IMG/VR virus record: IMGVR_UViG_3300047491_000900 | Coordinates: 1-23,538 of that record | Length of the DNA stretch: 23,538 bases | Reading direction: 5' to 3' (one strand) | Origin: a virus | Notes under the pieces: generated by a model | What the model was told of the DNA's origin: nothing | Seen by the model: the letters and a program-made list of their open reading frames with translations, nothing else | Databases searched by the model: none | Position numbers and translations under genes: made by a program | Part shown: piece by piece, positions 1 to 6,787 of the stretch | How positions within the stretch are numbered: the stretch's first letter is position 1 | Layout of the letters: the number at the start of each line of letters is the position of its first letter

Positions 1-1057
1 ATTCAAGGCTCTGTATGTGGCCTGCATGCAATATGTCAAAGCATCCGTTGGTGACCACAAGCTTGAAGTCACGGCTCGCAAGAGAATCGTATGGCACTAT
101 CTTTGACTCGCTGCCAAGGATGGCACGACTTGCCCTCTCCATGTCTATTGGCTTGTTGTGCTTGTCCGTGACATAGGTCGACCCCATCTCAAAGGCGAAC
201 TCAGCCGACCTTCGCACGCACACGCCATTTCCCATGCACAGCCCAAGGAATGCTATGAAGCAATCGCCAGCGCCTATGACACTGTTTACGGACGATGGTT
301 TCCTTGGGCTCTTGTATTCGAAAAACTCACCATCAACACCACTAAATCCAGAGCCCTCAGCCGTGACTATGACCGACTGGCATGCCGTTGCACTCATGAT
401 CGACATTGCCTGGTCACGGCTTGACGACTTGCCGGTGAGAGACCTTGCCTCCGATGTGTTTGGCTTTACAAGCGTGCAGCCACGCCACTTCATGAGATCA
501 TTCTTTGGGTCAACAATTCTGATTGGGCATGGATGTCTCGCAGCAAGGCTTGAGACAACAGAGCTGGCAAATACACCCTTGTCATAGTCGGAGAATATGA
601 GCACATCAAAGTTTGCCCCCATTATCTTGTCGGCAAGTTCCTTGGCAGCAGCTTTCAGCTTCCCATCTTCCATTCCGCAATGGTGCATCTCAACATCCCA
701 TCTGTATGTCGGAAAGTCGCCATTGTAGAATCTTTTCTTCCTTGGGATTAAATAGGGATCAATCTTAACGCATAGTGATGTGTCGACATCATGAGACTTC
801 AGCATAGCTTCCGCTTCATCATCAAGGAACGAGCACAATAATGTTTCGTGGTTAAAATTGTCAAGCTGGTAGGCAACATTTGCAGCACCACCTGGGAGAA
901 CCGCAATTGGGCTGGTGGTTTTAGAGTGCATCACCGGTATTGGGAATTCTGGTGATATCTTGCGAACGCTCACATCATAATATTCATCAAGCATAGAGTC
1001 ACCAACAACGCCTATGCGTATGGAGCTCCCCTTGATTCTTTCGAGAATTTCCTTCAT
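1..1057 (-). CDS. hldE: HldE-like bifunctional heptose-7-phosphate kinase / heptose-1-phosphate adenylyltransferase (partial, C-terminus cut by window edge)
   Basis: The open frame starts at ATG 1057 and runs off the left edge, so only 352 residues are visible. Residues 1-~320 are a PfkB/ribokinase-type kinase: a GG sequence in LPGGAAN (54-60), substrate-facing segments, and the catalytic NSVIGAGDCF (258-267) with Asp265 as the expected base. Residues ~331 onward begin a nucleotidyltransferase domain, with TNGCFDILHAGH (336-347) carrying the HxGH nucleotide-binding motif. A PfkB domain followed by this TNGCFD motif is the HldE (RfaE) order. In bacteria HldE phosphorylates heptose-7-phosphate and later adenylylates heptose-1-phosphate on the way to ADP-heptose for LPS core. 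The acceptor in a phage is unknown. The start has only a weak ribosome site. It lies 44 bp downstream of thyX on the same strand, so the two are probably co-transcribed. Family identity is strong; true substrate is inferred. Confidence 0.9.
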   Translation of the reverse strand, partial: MKEILERIKGSSIRIGVVGDSMLDEYYDVSVRKISPEFPIPVMHSKTTSPIAVLPGGAANVAYQLDNFNHETLLCSFLDDEAEAMLKSHDVDTSLCVKIDPYLIPRKKRFYNGDFPTYRWDVEMHHCGMEDGKLKAAAKELADKIMGANFDVLIFSDYDKGVFASSVVSSLAARHPCPIRIVDPKNDLMKWRGCTLVKPNTSEARSLTGKSSSRDQAMSIMSATACQSVIVTAEGSGFSGVDGEFFEYKSPRKPSSVNSVIGAGDCFIAFLGLCMGNGVCVRRSAEFAFEMGSTYVTDKHNKPIDMERASRAILGSESKIVPYDSLASRDFKLVVTNGCFDILHAGHIQSLE

Positions 1058-1101
1058 GATGGCACCCAAGTAGCTGTGAATTACTTGAGTTACCAAGACA
1101 T

Positions 1102-1974
1102 TTATTTGTTAGACATGCCAAGCCTCAATGCCTTAGCCACCCACTCATCTTGCTCCCGCTTGTTCTCGGAATCGATGGAAGGCATTTGCACGCCATGGAG
1201 AGCCTTGGCGACAGCCTCAACCTCAAGCCGTGTCAGCCTAATCCCACCACGATGGTCATGGTAATCCTCCCAGGCCTCAATTGTCCATGGCACAAGCGGC
1301 CTTATCAATTCGAGCATGGCCTCGGCAAATACCCTGATTTCCCACTGCGCATGAGAGTCGCATCTAAGCGCAAGAAAATGCAGAAGATTATGAAGATCAA
1401 CTTTCCAGTACCAACTTGTGTAAAGATTGACTGGCAAAAGCATCCTAGCTTGTTCCCTTGATATCCCATCTGACATGGCCTTCTCATAGGCCTTGTATGA
1501 TTTAGAGCAAATCTCATCAATGTCGGCCATGAATCCCAAGGCTGACGATTCCTCGATTGACGCATCACCGCCCTGCTTGTTCGTTGATGATTGCTGCCTA
1601 ACATTGCCATTGGTCGGAAGGTAAAACTCATCCTTCATCACGGAGTACCTTCCGCTGTACTCATTAACATTCGCAGTCCTATGGCGTATCATTTGCCTTG
1701 CCACAAAGATTGGAAGCTTCATGGCGAACTTGAATTCAATCATCTCGAATGGGGTTGTGTGCTTGTGCCTAAGGAGGTATCTAATAAGGCCACGATCCTC
1801 ATTGACTGTCTTTGTTCCATCGCCATAAGACACCCTTGCCGCCTGGCAGATGGCATAATCAGCCGTCTTTCTGTCCTTTGGAACAATCCTTGGCATCATG
1901 TCAACGATGGTGACATGTCCATGGTCAAGGCAATCTATGGTCTTATTTGTAAGGTTGTCAAGAATGTCATGCAT
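1102..1974 (-). CDS. thyX: Flavin-dependent thymidylate synthase ThyX
   Basis: This 290-residue protein carries the ThyX signature RHRTANVNEYSGR (97-109), which matches the family pattern RHRxxSxNExSxR except that Ala replaces the first Ser. ThyX makes dTMP from dUMP using methylene-tetrahydrofolate, FAD and NADPH, and acts in the cytosol. The start ATG at 1974 has a good AGGAG about 8 nt upstream. Length fits phage and bacterial ThyX proteins (about 220-300 residues). It sits between the nucleotide-sugar dehydrogenase and hldE on the same strand. Together with the dCMP deaminase (17775-18215) and the dNMP kinase (5015-5653) in this window, it supplies pyrimidine deoxynucleotides for phage replication. 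Folate-recycling thymidylate synthase ThyA is not seen here. Confidence 0.95.
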   Translation of the reverse strand: MHDILDNLTNKTIDCLDHGHVTIVDMMPRIVPKDRKTADYAICQAARVSYGDGTKTVNEDRGLIRYLLRHKHTTPFEMIEFKFAMKLPIFVARQMIRHRTANVNEYSGRYSVMKDEFYLPTNGNVRQQSSTNKQGGDASIEESSALGFMADIDEICSKSYKAYEKAMSDGISREQARMLLPVNLYTSWYWKVDLHNLLHFLALRCDSHAQWEIRVFAEAMLELIRPLVPWTIEAWEDYHDHRGGIRLTRLEVEAVAKALHGVQMPSIDSENKREQDEWVAKALRLGMSNK

Positions 1975-2018
1975 GGTTTTTCTCCTAGCATGACATTCTC
2001 CCAGAAATCATGAGATTA

Positions 2019-2912
2019 TCAAGACAACACACCAGATATTTTTTCCCAGTCTTTTTCTGGTCGCATCTTGAGATTGAGGTCATTGGCTTTTTCCAAGAGA
2101 GAAAAATCCACACCACAAGATTTTGCTGCGGCAATAAAAGCCAAAACATCTTTTGGAAAGCATTTGCCGCCATATCCAGGCAAACCGTCGGGGCCTGGGG
2201 CCATCCAGTGTGTGGAACCCATTCTTTTGTCGGAAATCACCATGTCAACAACGGCATTGTAATCGACACCAATGGCTTCAGAATATGACTTTATCTGATT
2301 CGCAAATATGACCTTAACCGCCAAAAAGCTATTGCAAACATATTTTAGCATTTCAGCTTCCTTACGCCCGCATTTTTTGTAAGTGGCCAGTGGAAAAGCA
2401 TCTTTGTAATAAGAATGAACCATTTCAACAGCCTTGTTGTCGCCACCAAGCACAATTCTGTCTTGGTTCTTAAAATCATCAACGGCATTACATTCAGTAA
2501 GAAACTCTGGATTAAAAACAACTGAAATATACGGGTTCTCACCTTGTATTTTGTCACAAGTTTCTGGAGGCACAGTCGAGCGAATAACCACAACTTGCTC
2601 ACATATGCCACAAAGGTTGCAATAGCAGCTCTGCTCGGTGACACGCCTCATGTGGGCATCATTGATTTCCTTGCATACGGATTTAACAATAGAGGTGTTG
2701 CAAGAGCCGTCTTGGTTCATGGGTGTTGGAACAGAAATAAATATTGGTCCATTAGTCAAATAAACAAGCTCTTGAATTGCGCCATCCCCATGAACTGTAT
2801 TTAAATGCGGCTTGTTCTTATCGTAAATTGTTATGTCAAATTTGTCTTTGAATGATTGAAGCATGGCATTGCCAACAACACCAAGGCCAACTATTGCCAT
2901 ATCTTTTTTCAT
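2019..2912 (-). CDS. UDP-glucose/GDP-mannose dehydrogenase family protein, short form
   Basis: The N-terminus has a Rossmann NAD-binding motif (VGLGVVG, 8-14). Further family landmarks are PTPMNQDGS (62-70), VVIRSTVPPET (108-118), FNPEFLTE (133-140), the FLAVK Lys199 region, and the catalytic GGKCFPKD with Cys251. Family members oxidise the C6 hydroxyl of a nucleotide sugar to a uronic acid in two NAD-dependent steps. At 297 residues it ends about 45 residues after the catalytic Cys, whereas usual members have about 390-450 residues with a C-terminal nucleotide-sugar-binding domain. There is also a Cys cluster C-x-C-x2-C-x2-C (96-104) just before the VVVIRSTVPP strand, which is not a family feature I know. 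The sugar specificity cannot be told. Start ATG 2912 has a poor ribosome site; ATG 2900 is an alternative. Confidence 0.88.
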   Translation of the reverse strand: MKKDMAIVGLGVVGNAMLQSFKDKFDITIYDKNKPHLNTVHGDGAIQELVYLTNGPIFISVPTPMNQDGSCNTSIVKSVCKEINDAHMRRVTEQSCYCNLCGICEQVVVIRSTVPPETCDKIQGENPYISVVFNPEFLTECNAVDDFKNQDRIVLGGDNKAVEMVHSYYKDAFPLATYKKCGRKEAEMLKYVCNSFLAVKVIFANQIKSYSEAIGVDYNAVVDMVISDKRMGSTHWMAPGPDGLPGYGGKCFPKDVLAFIAAAKSCGVDFSLLEKANDLNLKMRPEKDWEKISGVLS

Positions 2913-2926
2913 AAAACACCAATTAA

Positions 2927-3160
2927 TCAGAAGTAACCAATATCGCCCATAACAACTTTTTTTCCAGGGAACATTTCAAGAACCTTTGGTTTTTTTTTCT
3001 TTTTGCTAGAATCATCCATTGATGGGTATTTTCTGGCGACCATGCCACCAATTGGACGGGCAAACTTGGCTATGTCACCAGTGAATGTTCCACCTCCACC
3101 AGCGCCACCAGACATGGTGGCAATTTCATCCTTCCTCAACCAATTCTTGAATGAAATCAT
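2927..3160 (-). CDS. Small hypothetical phage protein, Gly-rich and Lys-rich
   Basis: This is a 77-residue protein that I do not recognise. It has a hydrophobic/aromatic N-terminus (MISFKNWLRKDE), a Gly-rich stretch around residues 18-24, a GDIAKFARPIGG segment and a five-Lys run near residue 55. Its ATG overlaps the stop of the upstream gene in ATGA (3157-3160), so translation is probably coupled. The pairing with the next gene, which also starts with an aromatic MxxxFxxF-type segment, is typical of small T4-like phage structural or internal proteins, but this is only a resemblance. It ends 14 bp before the dehydrogenase start. Confidence 0.7.
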   Translation of the reverse strand: MISFKNWLRKDEIATMSGGAGGGGTFTGDIAKFARPIGGMVARKYPSMDDSSKKKKKPKVLEMFPGKKVVMGDIGYF

Positions 3161-3612
3161 AATGGTGGCCCTCCCATGGCTCCCATATCACCAGCTGGCT
3201 GTTGCGGAACCCAAGCTGTGGTAAGCATCTTCTCAAGCTGTTTTCTTGTCACATAATACCTATCTGTGTCTGGCATGCCTTTATTGATAGAGCCATCCTT
3301 GAAGTAATCCCTCATGCCCTTGGTCGGCTTTATCCTTATGTAAGCTCCCTTTTCGCTGATGCTATCGGGGTCAACCTCCCAAGCAGAGAGCTTATGGGTC
3401 TGGTCACCCATGGTGAAATGGGATAACACCCATGGCTCTGATGAAAGTATGTCCTTGAGGCTTTTCCATTTTATGCCAAACTCATCCTCAAGTGACTTCA
3501 TGTAGCTGCCACTTGGCGGCTTGGCCTCATCGGGCTCCGATCCTGCTTTTTTGGATGGTGTTTCGTCCATTTCCTCAACAAATCTTCTGAACCCAGTGAA
3601 TAAATAACTCAT
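3157..3612 (-). CDS. Hypothetical phage protein (151 aa)
   Basis: I recognise no family. The N-terminus reads MSYLFTGFRRFVEEMDE, followed by a charged, Pro/Ser-rich linker (residues 17-35). A central region of about 100 residues looks globular, and the C-terminus is Gly/Met/Pro-rich (GAMGGPPL). The start ATG at 3612 has AAGGGT close upstream and faces the plus-strand gene at 3633 across a 20-bp divergent gap. The stop overlaps the next gene's start by 4 nt (ATGA), so the two form a translationally coupled pair. A structural or assembly role is possible but not shown by the sequence. Confidence 0.75.
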   Translation of the reverse strand: MSYLFTGFRRFVEEMDETPSKKAGSEPDEAKPPSGSYMKSLEDEFGIKWKSLKDILSSEPWVLSHFTMGDQTHKLSAWEVDPDSISEKGAYIRIKPTKGMRDYFKDGSINKGMPDTDRYYVTRKQLEKMLTTAWVPQQPAGDMGAMGGPPL

Positions 3613-3615
3613 ACC

Positions 3616-3625
3616 CTTATATAGG
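3616..3625. promoter_or_regulatory. CTTATATAGG element in a divergent gap
   Basis: The 20-bp gap between divergent genes at 3612 (minus) and 3633 (plus) is nearly filled by this quasi-palindromic TATA-like element. On the plus strand it is followed by AGGA and then the ATG. It resembles the ACTTATAAT elements at 5759, 11795 and 16635. T4-like late promoters are a TATAAATA box at -10 with no -35, so this could be a late-type promoter, but the leader would be very short. It may simply be a ribosome site in an AT-rich gap. Confidence 0.3.
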
Positions 3626-3632
3626 ACAACCC

Positions 3633-3992
3633 ATGGAAAACTTCATAGAGACATTCAAGCGATCCCAGCATCTATGGGATGCCTTCAGAGAAAGAGATGA
3701 GAAGGTGCAAAAACTACTTGATGACAACCATCTCATATTCTTCTTTAAGAAAGATGGGGAAATATACGGGGCATCAGAGGATGGCAGAATGTCATTTGCC
3801 TGCCTCAACGATGATGACGAATCGGAAGTCATAAAGCGTGAAGTCAGAGTTCATGCTATAAATCTCAAGAAAAGTCTTGGTAGCGAAAAATCCGAAGTCA
3901 TGTTTGACAGAGATGCCATGAAAGGCGTAAAGGTTTTAGACCGAGAAGATGTTGAGTCCATACTCCATAAACCAAAGAAAAAAACAAAATGA
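3633..3992 (+). CDS. Hypothetical charged protein (119 aa)
   Basis: I recognise no family. The protein is highly charged. It has an N-terminal helix-like segment (ENFIETFKRSQHLWDAF), a β-like central part with FFFKKDGEIYG, and a Lys-rich tail (KPKKKTK). The start ATG 3633 has AGGA 7 nt upstream. The stop overlaps the start of the zinc-finger nuclease gene by ATGA at 3989-3992, so the two are probably translated together. The shared transcript suggests a role linked to that nuclease, for example in DNA or head maturation, but nothing in the residues shows it. Confidence 0.75.
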   Translation: MENFIETFKRSQHLWDAFRERDEKVQKLLDDNHLIFFFKKDGEIYGASEDGRMSFACLNDDDESEVIKREVRVHAINLKKSLGSEKSEVMFDRDAMKGVKVLDREDVESILHKPKKKTK

Positions 3993-4660
3993 CGCTACCG
4001 TTCCAGAAGAACTCATACAAAAGGCGATTCCAGTGTTTCGTGTGTGGGCGATCATTCGAGGACTACCAAGAGTACAGCGAGCACATCAAGACGACACACG
4101 AACTTGGCAGGGAGTATGTCATATGCCCGCTTGGCCGGTGTGGGGCTCCAGTTCGTGATCTCCGTCTGCACTTCAAATCCAAGCACCCATCAGAGCCAGA
4201 GGTTCCAAAAGTTGGACAGATGAGGGCTACCGTGTGGAAAGATATCGACCGCAAGAGCGGCAAGATGAACCAGCGCAAGCCAAGATTCAGGGAAGGATTC
4301 TTCATGTCAAACAAGAATGGCAAGGAGATGCACTACCGCAGTGGTTACGAGGTAGAAGTCTATGAGTGCTTGGAGTACCTTCCAGATGTAATCAAATATG
4401 ATGTTGAGCCATTCAAGGTTGACTACATATTTGAGGGCGAGCGACACGAGTACAACCCAGACTTGAGCATATACTTTGTCGATGGCCATGTCGAGATATG
4501 GGAGATCAAGCCCGCCAACCAGACCCAACTTCCAAAAAACCACGCAAAGTGGTCCGCCTGCCAACATCACTGCGAACAGCGTGGATGGCAGTTCGTCGTT
4601 ATGACAGAGGTCGGAATGGGCAAGCTAAAGAGAGCTGTCAACGAGATCAATCGCCCTTGA
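3989..4660 (+). CDS. Zinc-finger PD-(D/E)XK nuclease, T4 gp4 head-completion/TnsA-like
   Basis: The 223 residues hold two parts. Residues 16-37 form a C2H2 finger (Cys16, Cys19, His32, His37) and residues 46-66 a second Cys/His unit (Cys46, Cys51, His61, His66). Residues ~115-215 are a PD-(D/E)XK-type nuclease core: YRSGYEVEVYE with Glu121, then YNPDLSIYF with Asp158, then EIWEIKP with Glu172 and Lys174, followed by KWSA and GWQFVVMTE. This order resembles T4 gp4/gp50-type head-completion proteins and the TnsA N-terminal nuclease. Such proteins are thought to trim DNA at the packaged head; here that role is inferred. The finger fusion is not part of the usual gp4 form. Start is fixed by the ATGA overlap with the gene before; the end overlaps the convergent cupin gene by 14 bp. 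Confidence 0.75.
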   Translation: MTLPFQKNSYKRRFQCFVCGRSFEDYQEYSEHIKTTHELGREYVICPLGRCGAPVRDLRLHFKSKHPSEPEVPKVGQMRATVWKDIDRKSGKMNQRKPRFREGFFMSNKNGKEMHYRSGYEVEVYECLEYLPDVIKYDVEPFKVDYIFEGERHEYNPDLSIYFVDGHVEIWEIKPANQTQLPKNHAKWSACQHHCEQRGWQFVVMTEVGMGKLKRAVNEINRP

Positions 4661-5033
4661 TGATCCTAATGCTGTCTGAATCCTCATGATGGGTCGAGAA
4701 TTCTATGATTCTAGCGCCATCTGAGCCAGCAATCATTTGGTGCCTCAATCCTGGCTTGACATGAAACGACATTCCAGGCTTAAGCTTTGTTGTTGCGGCC
4801 TCATCGCCGTCATTCCAATAATGCACGACATCAATCTGGCCGCTGTCACAATAAAGAACCTCATCCTTGATAACATGATAGTGCATTGAGCACTTCTTCA
4901 GCGGCTTGAACACAAGGAACTTGCCACAGTACTTATCGAAGTTGCAAACCCACTCCTCATGACCCCAACCCTTTGGAACCATGACATGTGGCGCAATCAA
5001 TGAATTCGGTGCGGTCAGCTGGTTCGGCTGCAT
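4647..5033 (-). CDS. Cupin protein, sugar-phosphate isomerase-like
   Basis: The 128-residue single-domain cupin has metal-binding motif 1 as MHYHVIKDEV (His52 region and Glu) and motif 2 as GLRHQMIAG. The opening VPKGWGHEEW and closing STHHEDSDSIRI resemble the cupin half of type II mannose-6-phosphate isomerases and related sugar isomerases. A role in sugar metabolism would suit the other nucleotide-sugar genes in this window, but the substrate is unknown. The ATG at 5033 overlaps the end of the dNMP kinase gene by 19 bp; an internal ATG at 4982 (before VPKGWG) is a possible alternative start. The 3' end overlaps the convergent nuclease gene. Confidence 0.8.
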   Translation of the reverse strand: MQPNQLTAPNSLIAPHVMVPKGWGHEEWVCNFDKYCGKFLVFKPLKKCSMHYHVIKDEVLYCDSGQIDVVHYWNDGDEAATTKLKPGMSFHVKPGLRHQMIAGSDGARIIEFSTHHEDSDSIRIIKGD

Positions 5034-5653
5034 GAATATGACTTCTCTATGTAGGGTATGAGCAGGTCACGGACTTTGTAGTGGAGGTCAACTATGTCCT
5101 TGTCATTGACAAGGAAGAAATCGTAAAGCTCTGATCCTGGTGGGCCGTTGCCAACCCCATGGTTTATGGCGCCATCCCTCTGTGTTGCGACGCACCACTC
5201 TATGATTGGCCTTATCTGCGACTCCGATGGATTAGGGTCGTCATTGATGTAATTGGGCCTGTAAAGGATAACATTGATCCCCTCACGCATTCGTATGTGT
5301 TTTGCCTCATTTATGTATCGGCAATCGCTGAAGACGAGCTGCCTTGAGCTGTCACGGAGTGCGATGTCAATCCAGATATCTGGGACTATCTGCCTAAAGC
5401 CATCCCCAATGAACTGCAAGGACTTCCTTACATTCATGCTCATGCCAGGTGGCGGCGTGTCAATCCTCTTCCATTTTTCAATGAAAGACCTGTCGACATT
5501 GAATGCGTTGCAAAATGTGTCCTTAACGGCATTTGCGAACGAAGCCCTTTCCCAATGCCCTGTTGTTTTGACACGGTTCATCTCCATGGCAAGGTAATCT
5601 GCGGCTGTGTCCTTGCCCATGGCAAGCTGGGATGAGAAGCCAACTATTCGCAT
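5015..5653 (-). CDS. Deoxynucleoside monophosphate kinase (T4 gp1-like)
   Basis: The 212-residue protein opens with a P-loop, GFSSQLAMGKDTAADYL (residues 5-21), in the form typical of phage dNMP kinases. A conserved-looking central part (FIGDGFRQIVPDIWID) and VFSDCRYINEA follow. The family transfers phosphate from ATP to dNMPs, feeding dNDP and then dNTP pools. In phages with modified bases the specificity can be shifted to the modified nucleotide; that cannot be judged here. The start ATG has an AGGGGGG tract about 10 nt upstream, and an ATTTATAAAT element lies 38 bp upstream. It leads a two-gene minus-strand unit with the cupin gene. Confidence 0.85.
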   Translation of the reverse strand: MRIVGFSSQLAMGKDTAADYLAMEMNRVKTTGHWERASFANAVKDTFCNAFNVDRSFIEKWKRIDTPPPGMSMNVRKSLQFIGDGFRQIVPDIWIDIALRDSSRQLVFSDCRYINEAKHIRMREGINVILYRPNYINDDPNPSESQIRPIIEWCVATQRDGAINHGVGNGPPGSELYDFFLVNDKDIVDLHYKVRDLLIPYIEKSYSCSRTS

Positions 5654-5690
5654 GACGAGATACCCCCCTAATTGTCAACACATTAATTTC

Positions 5691-5700
5691 ATTTATAAAT
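5691..5700. promoter_or_regulatory. Palindromic ATTTATAAAT element in the 5654-5781 divergent gap
   Basis: The element is a perfect palindrome containing TATAAAT, close to the T4 late-promoter box TATAAATA. On the minus strand it lies 38 nt upstream of the dNMP kinase start, leaving room for a short leader with the AGGGGGG ribosome site. The gap holds no gene. Activity is inferred. Confidence 0.35.
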
Positions 5701-5756
5701 CATAAACAACCATCATGGACAAATCAACAGCATGGGCTGTTTTTAATGTGCCAAGC

Positions 5757-5768
5757 GCACTTATAATT
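5757..5768 (+). promoter_or_regulatory. GCACTTATAATT promoter-like element
   Basis: This 12-nt word is identical to the one at 11793-11804, and both lie upstream of a plus-strand gene in a divergent gap. Here it ends 13 nt before the ATG at 5782. TTATAAT resembles a -10 box or a T4-like late promoter, and no good -35 is seen. Its role is inferred from the repetition. Confidence 0.45.
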
Positions 5769-5781
5769 CGATGGTAGCCTT

Positions 5782-6042
5782 ATGAAGAAACTAGAACCAA
5801 TTTGCAAGAACTGCCTCCTCTACAACCACGAAAAGAAGGAGTGCAAGGTGGCAATACTCATAGACGGCAGGGAATATCACCTGCCAGTTGACATGAATGA
5901 CAAATGCCACATGGATGAACTTGGCATAGATGTCAAGCAGGTTCGCTGGTGGACTGAGGATGAAAAAGGCCAGAAGACGGACGGCAACGGCGTCGTCAAA
6001 ATAGAGTATCCCGAGGGTTTCTTCGGATCAGAGGGCCAATGA
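5782..6042 (+). CDS. Small Cys-containing hypothetical protein (86 aa)
   Basis: I recognise no family. Four Cys at 8, 11, 21 and 42 (C-x2-C, then two single Cys) could bind a metal such as zinc. The rest is charged with a WW pair (residues 56-57). It is the first gene of a two-gene plus-strand island, with the Cys-rich 247-residue gene starting 1 nt after its stop. A GCACTTATAATT element precedes it. The ribosome site is weak (GATGG about 10 nt upstream). Confidence 0.75.
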   Translation: MKKLEPICKNCLLYNHEKKECKVAILIDGREYHLPVDMNDKCHMDELGIDVKQVRWWTEDEKGQKTDGNGVVKIEYPEGFFGSEGQ

Positions 6043-6043
6043 T

Positions 6044-6787
6044 ATGTCATGCACTGGCCCATTCTTATATGGTGTCGAGGCAAACCCGTACTGCGGCTGC
6101 CAATGCGACACAAAGTGCTGCCCGCCTCCATGCTGCTCATCCGTAACCATCAAGTATGAGATTGGATCCGACTACTCGGTGGAATTCCCTGAGGGTTGCG
6201 ATTGCGTGCTTGATGCCCCTCCAGGCATGCATGTCGGAGCCTCAACATCTGATGACTGGGAAACACGCCTCCAAGACAAGAAATTTGTACCATTCCCAAA
6301 GTTCAACAAAGAGTCCATACGCAAAAAAAGCAGTGACGGTTTCGTGTTCGCATTGGACAACAGCTGCTCTGTTCCGTGCGAGATTGTCGAGGTTACGCTG
6401 ACAACCACTGGATGCTGCCTGGAGGTTGTTGGCGGTGGCAGCCCAACCACAAACTACCCAGCCAACACGCCAATTCGTCTGGTTGGGGATGGCACCGTAT
6501 CGGCAACCTATGGGGCAGGCTCATGCAGCTTTGTGCTTGACATAAATGGGTCTGGAAGCAGTGTGTATCTAACGGATGGAACATCAATCTCTGTGTCGCT
6601 GACCATGGATGGGCCAAACGCAAAATGCTGCAACTACTGCCAAGTTGAGGTCATCTGCTCACCGTTCAATTTTGCCCCAGCGTCCATATTCTACCGTGCA
6701 CGGTCAATTGGAAAAACCGTGCAGGGATACCTTAACGCAAAGAAACTTGCCGAGAGGGTAAAAAGACTAAGAAGAGGCAAGCCTTGA
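6044..6787 (+). CDS. Cysteine-rich hypothetical protein (19 Cys), possible virion protein
   Basis: The 247-residue product has 19 cysteines. They group as a cluster at 17-31 (CGCQCDTKCCPPPCC), pairs at 52/54, 124/125 and 195/196, and singles between. No signal peptide is obvious. The middle (about 115-190) is rich in Gly, Ser, Thr and Val, as expected for β-structure. The tail is strongly basic and helical (AKKLAERVKRLRRGKP). I recognise no family. The Cys layout suggests metal binding or many disulfides, and the β-rich body would fit a fibre or decoration protein, but neither is shown. GAGGG lies about 8 nt before the ATG. The 3' end overlaps the convergent helicase gene by 21 bp. Confidence 0.8.
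   Translation: MSCTGPFLYGVEANPYCGCQCDTKCCPPPCCSSVTIKYEIGSDYSVEFPEGCDCVLDAPPGMHVGASTSDDWETRLQDKKFVPFPKFNKESIRKKSSDGFVFALDNSCSVPCEIVEVTLTTTGCCLEVVGGGSPTTNYPANTPIRLVGDGTVSATYGAGSCSFVLDINGSGSSVYLTDGTSISVSLTMDGPNAKCCNYCQVEVICSPFNFAPASIFYRARSIGKTVQGYLNAKKLAERVKRLRRGKP

Noticed and set aside
1591-2013. Plus-strand open frame of 140 codons
   Set aside because: Antisense to thyX; no recognisable domain.
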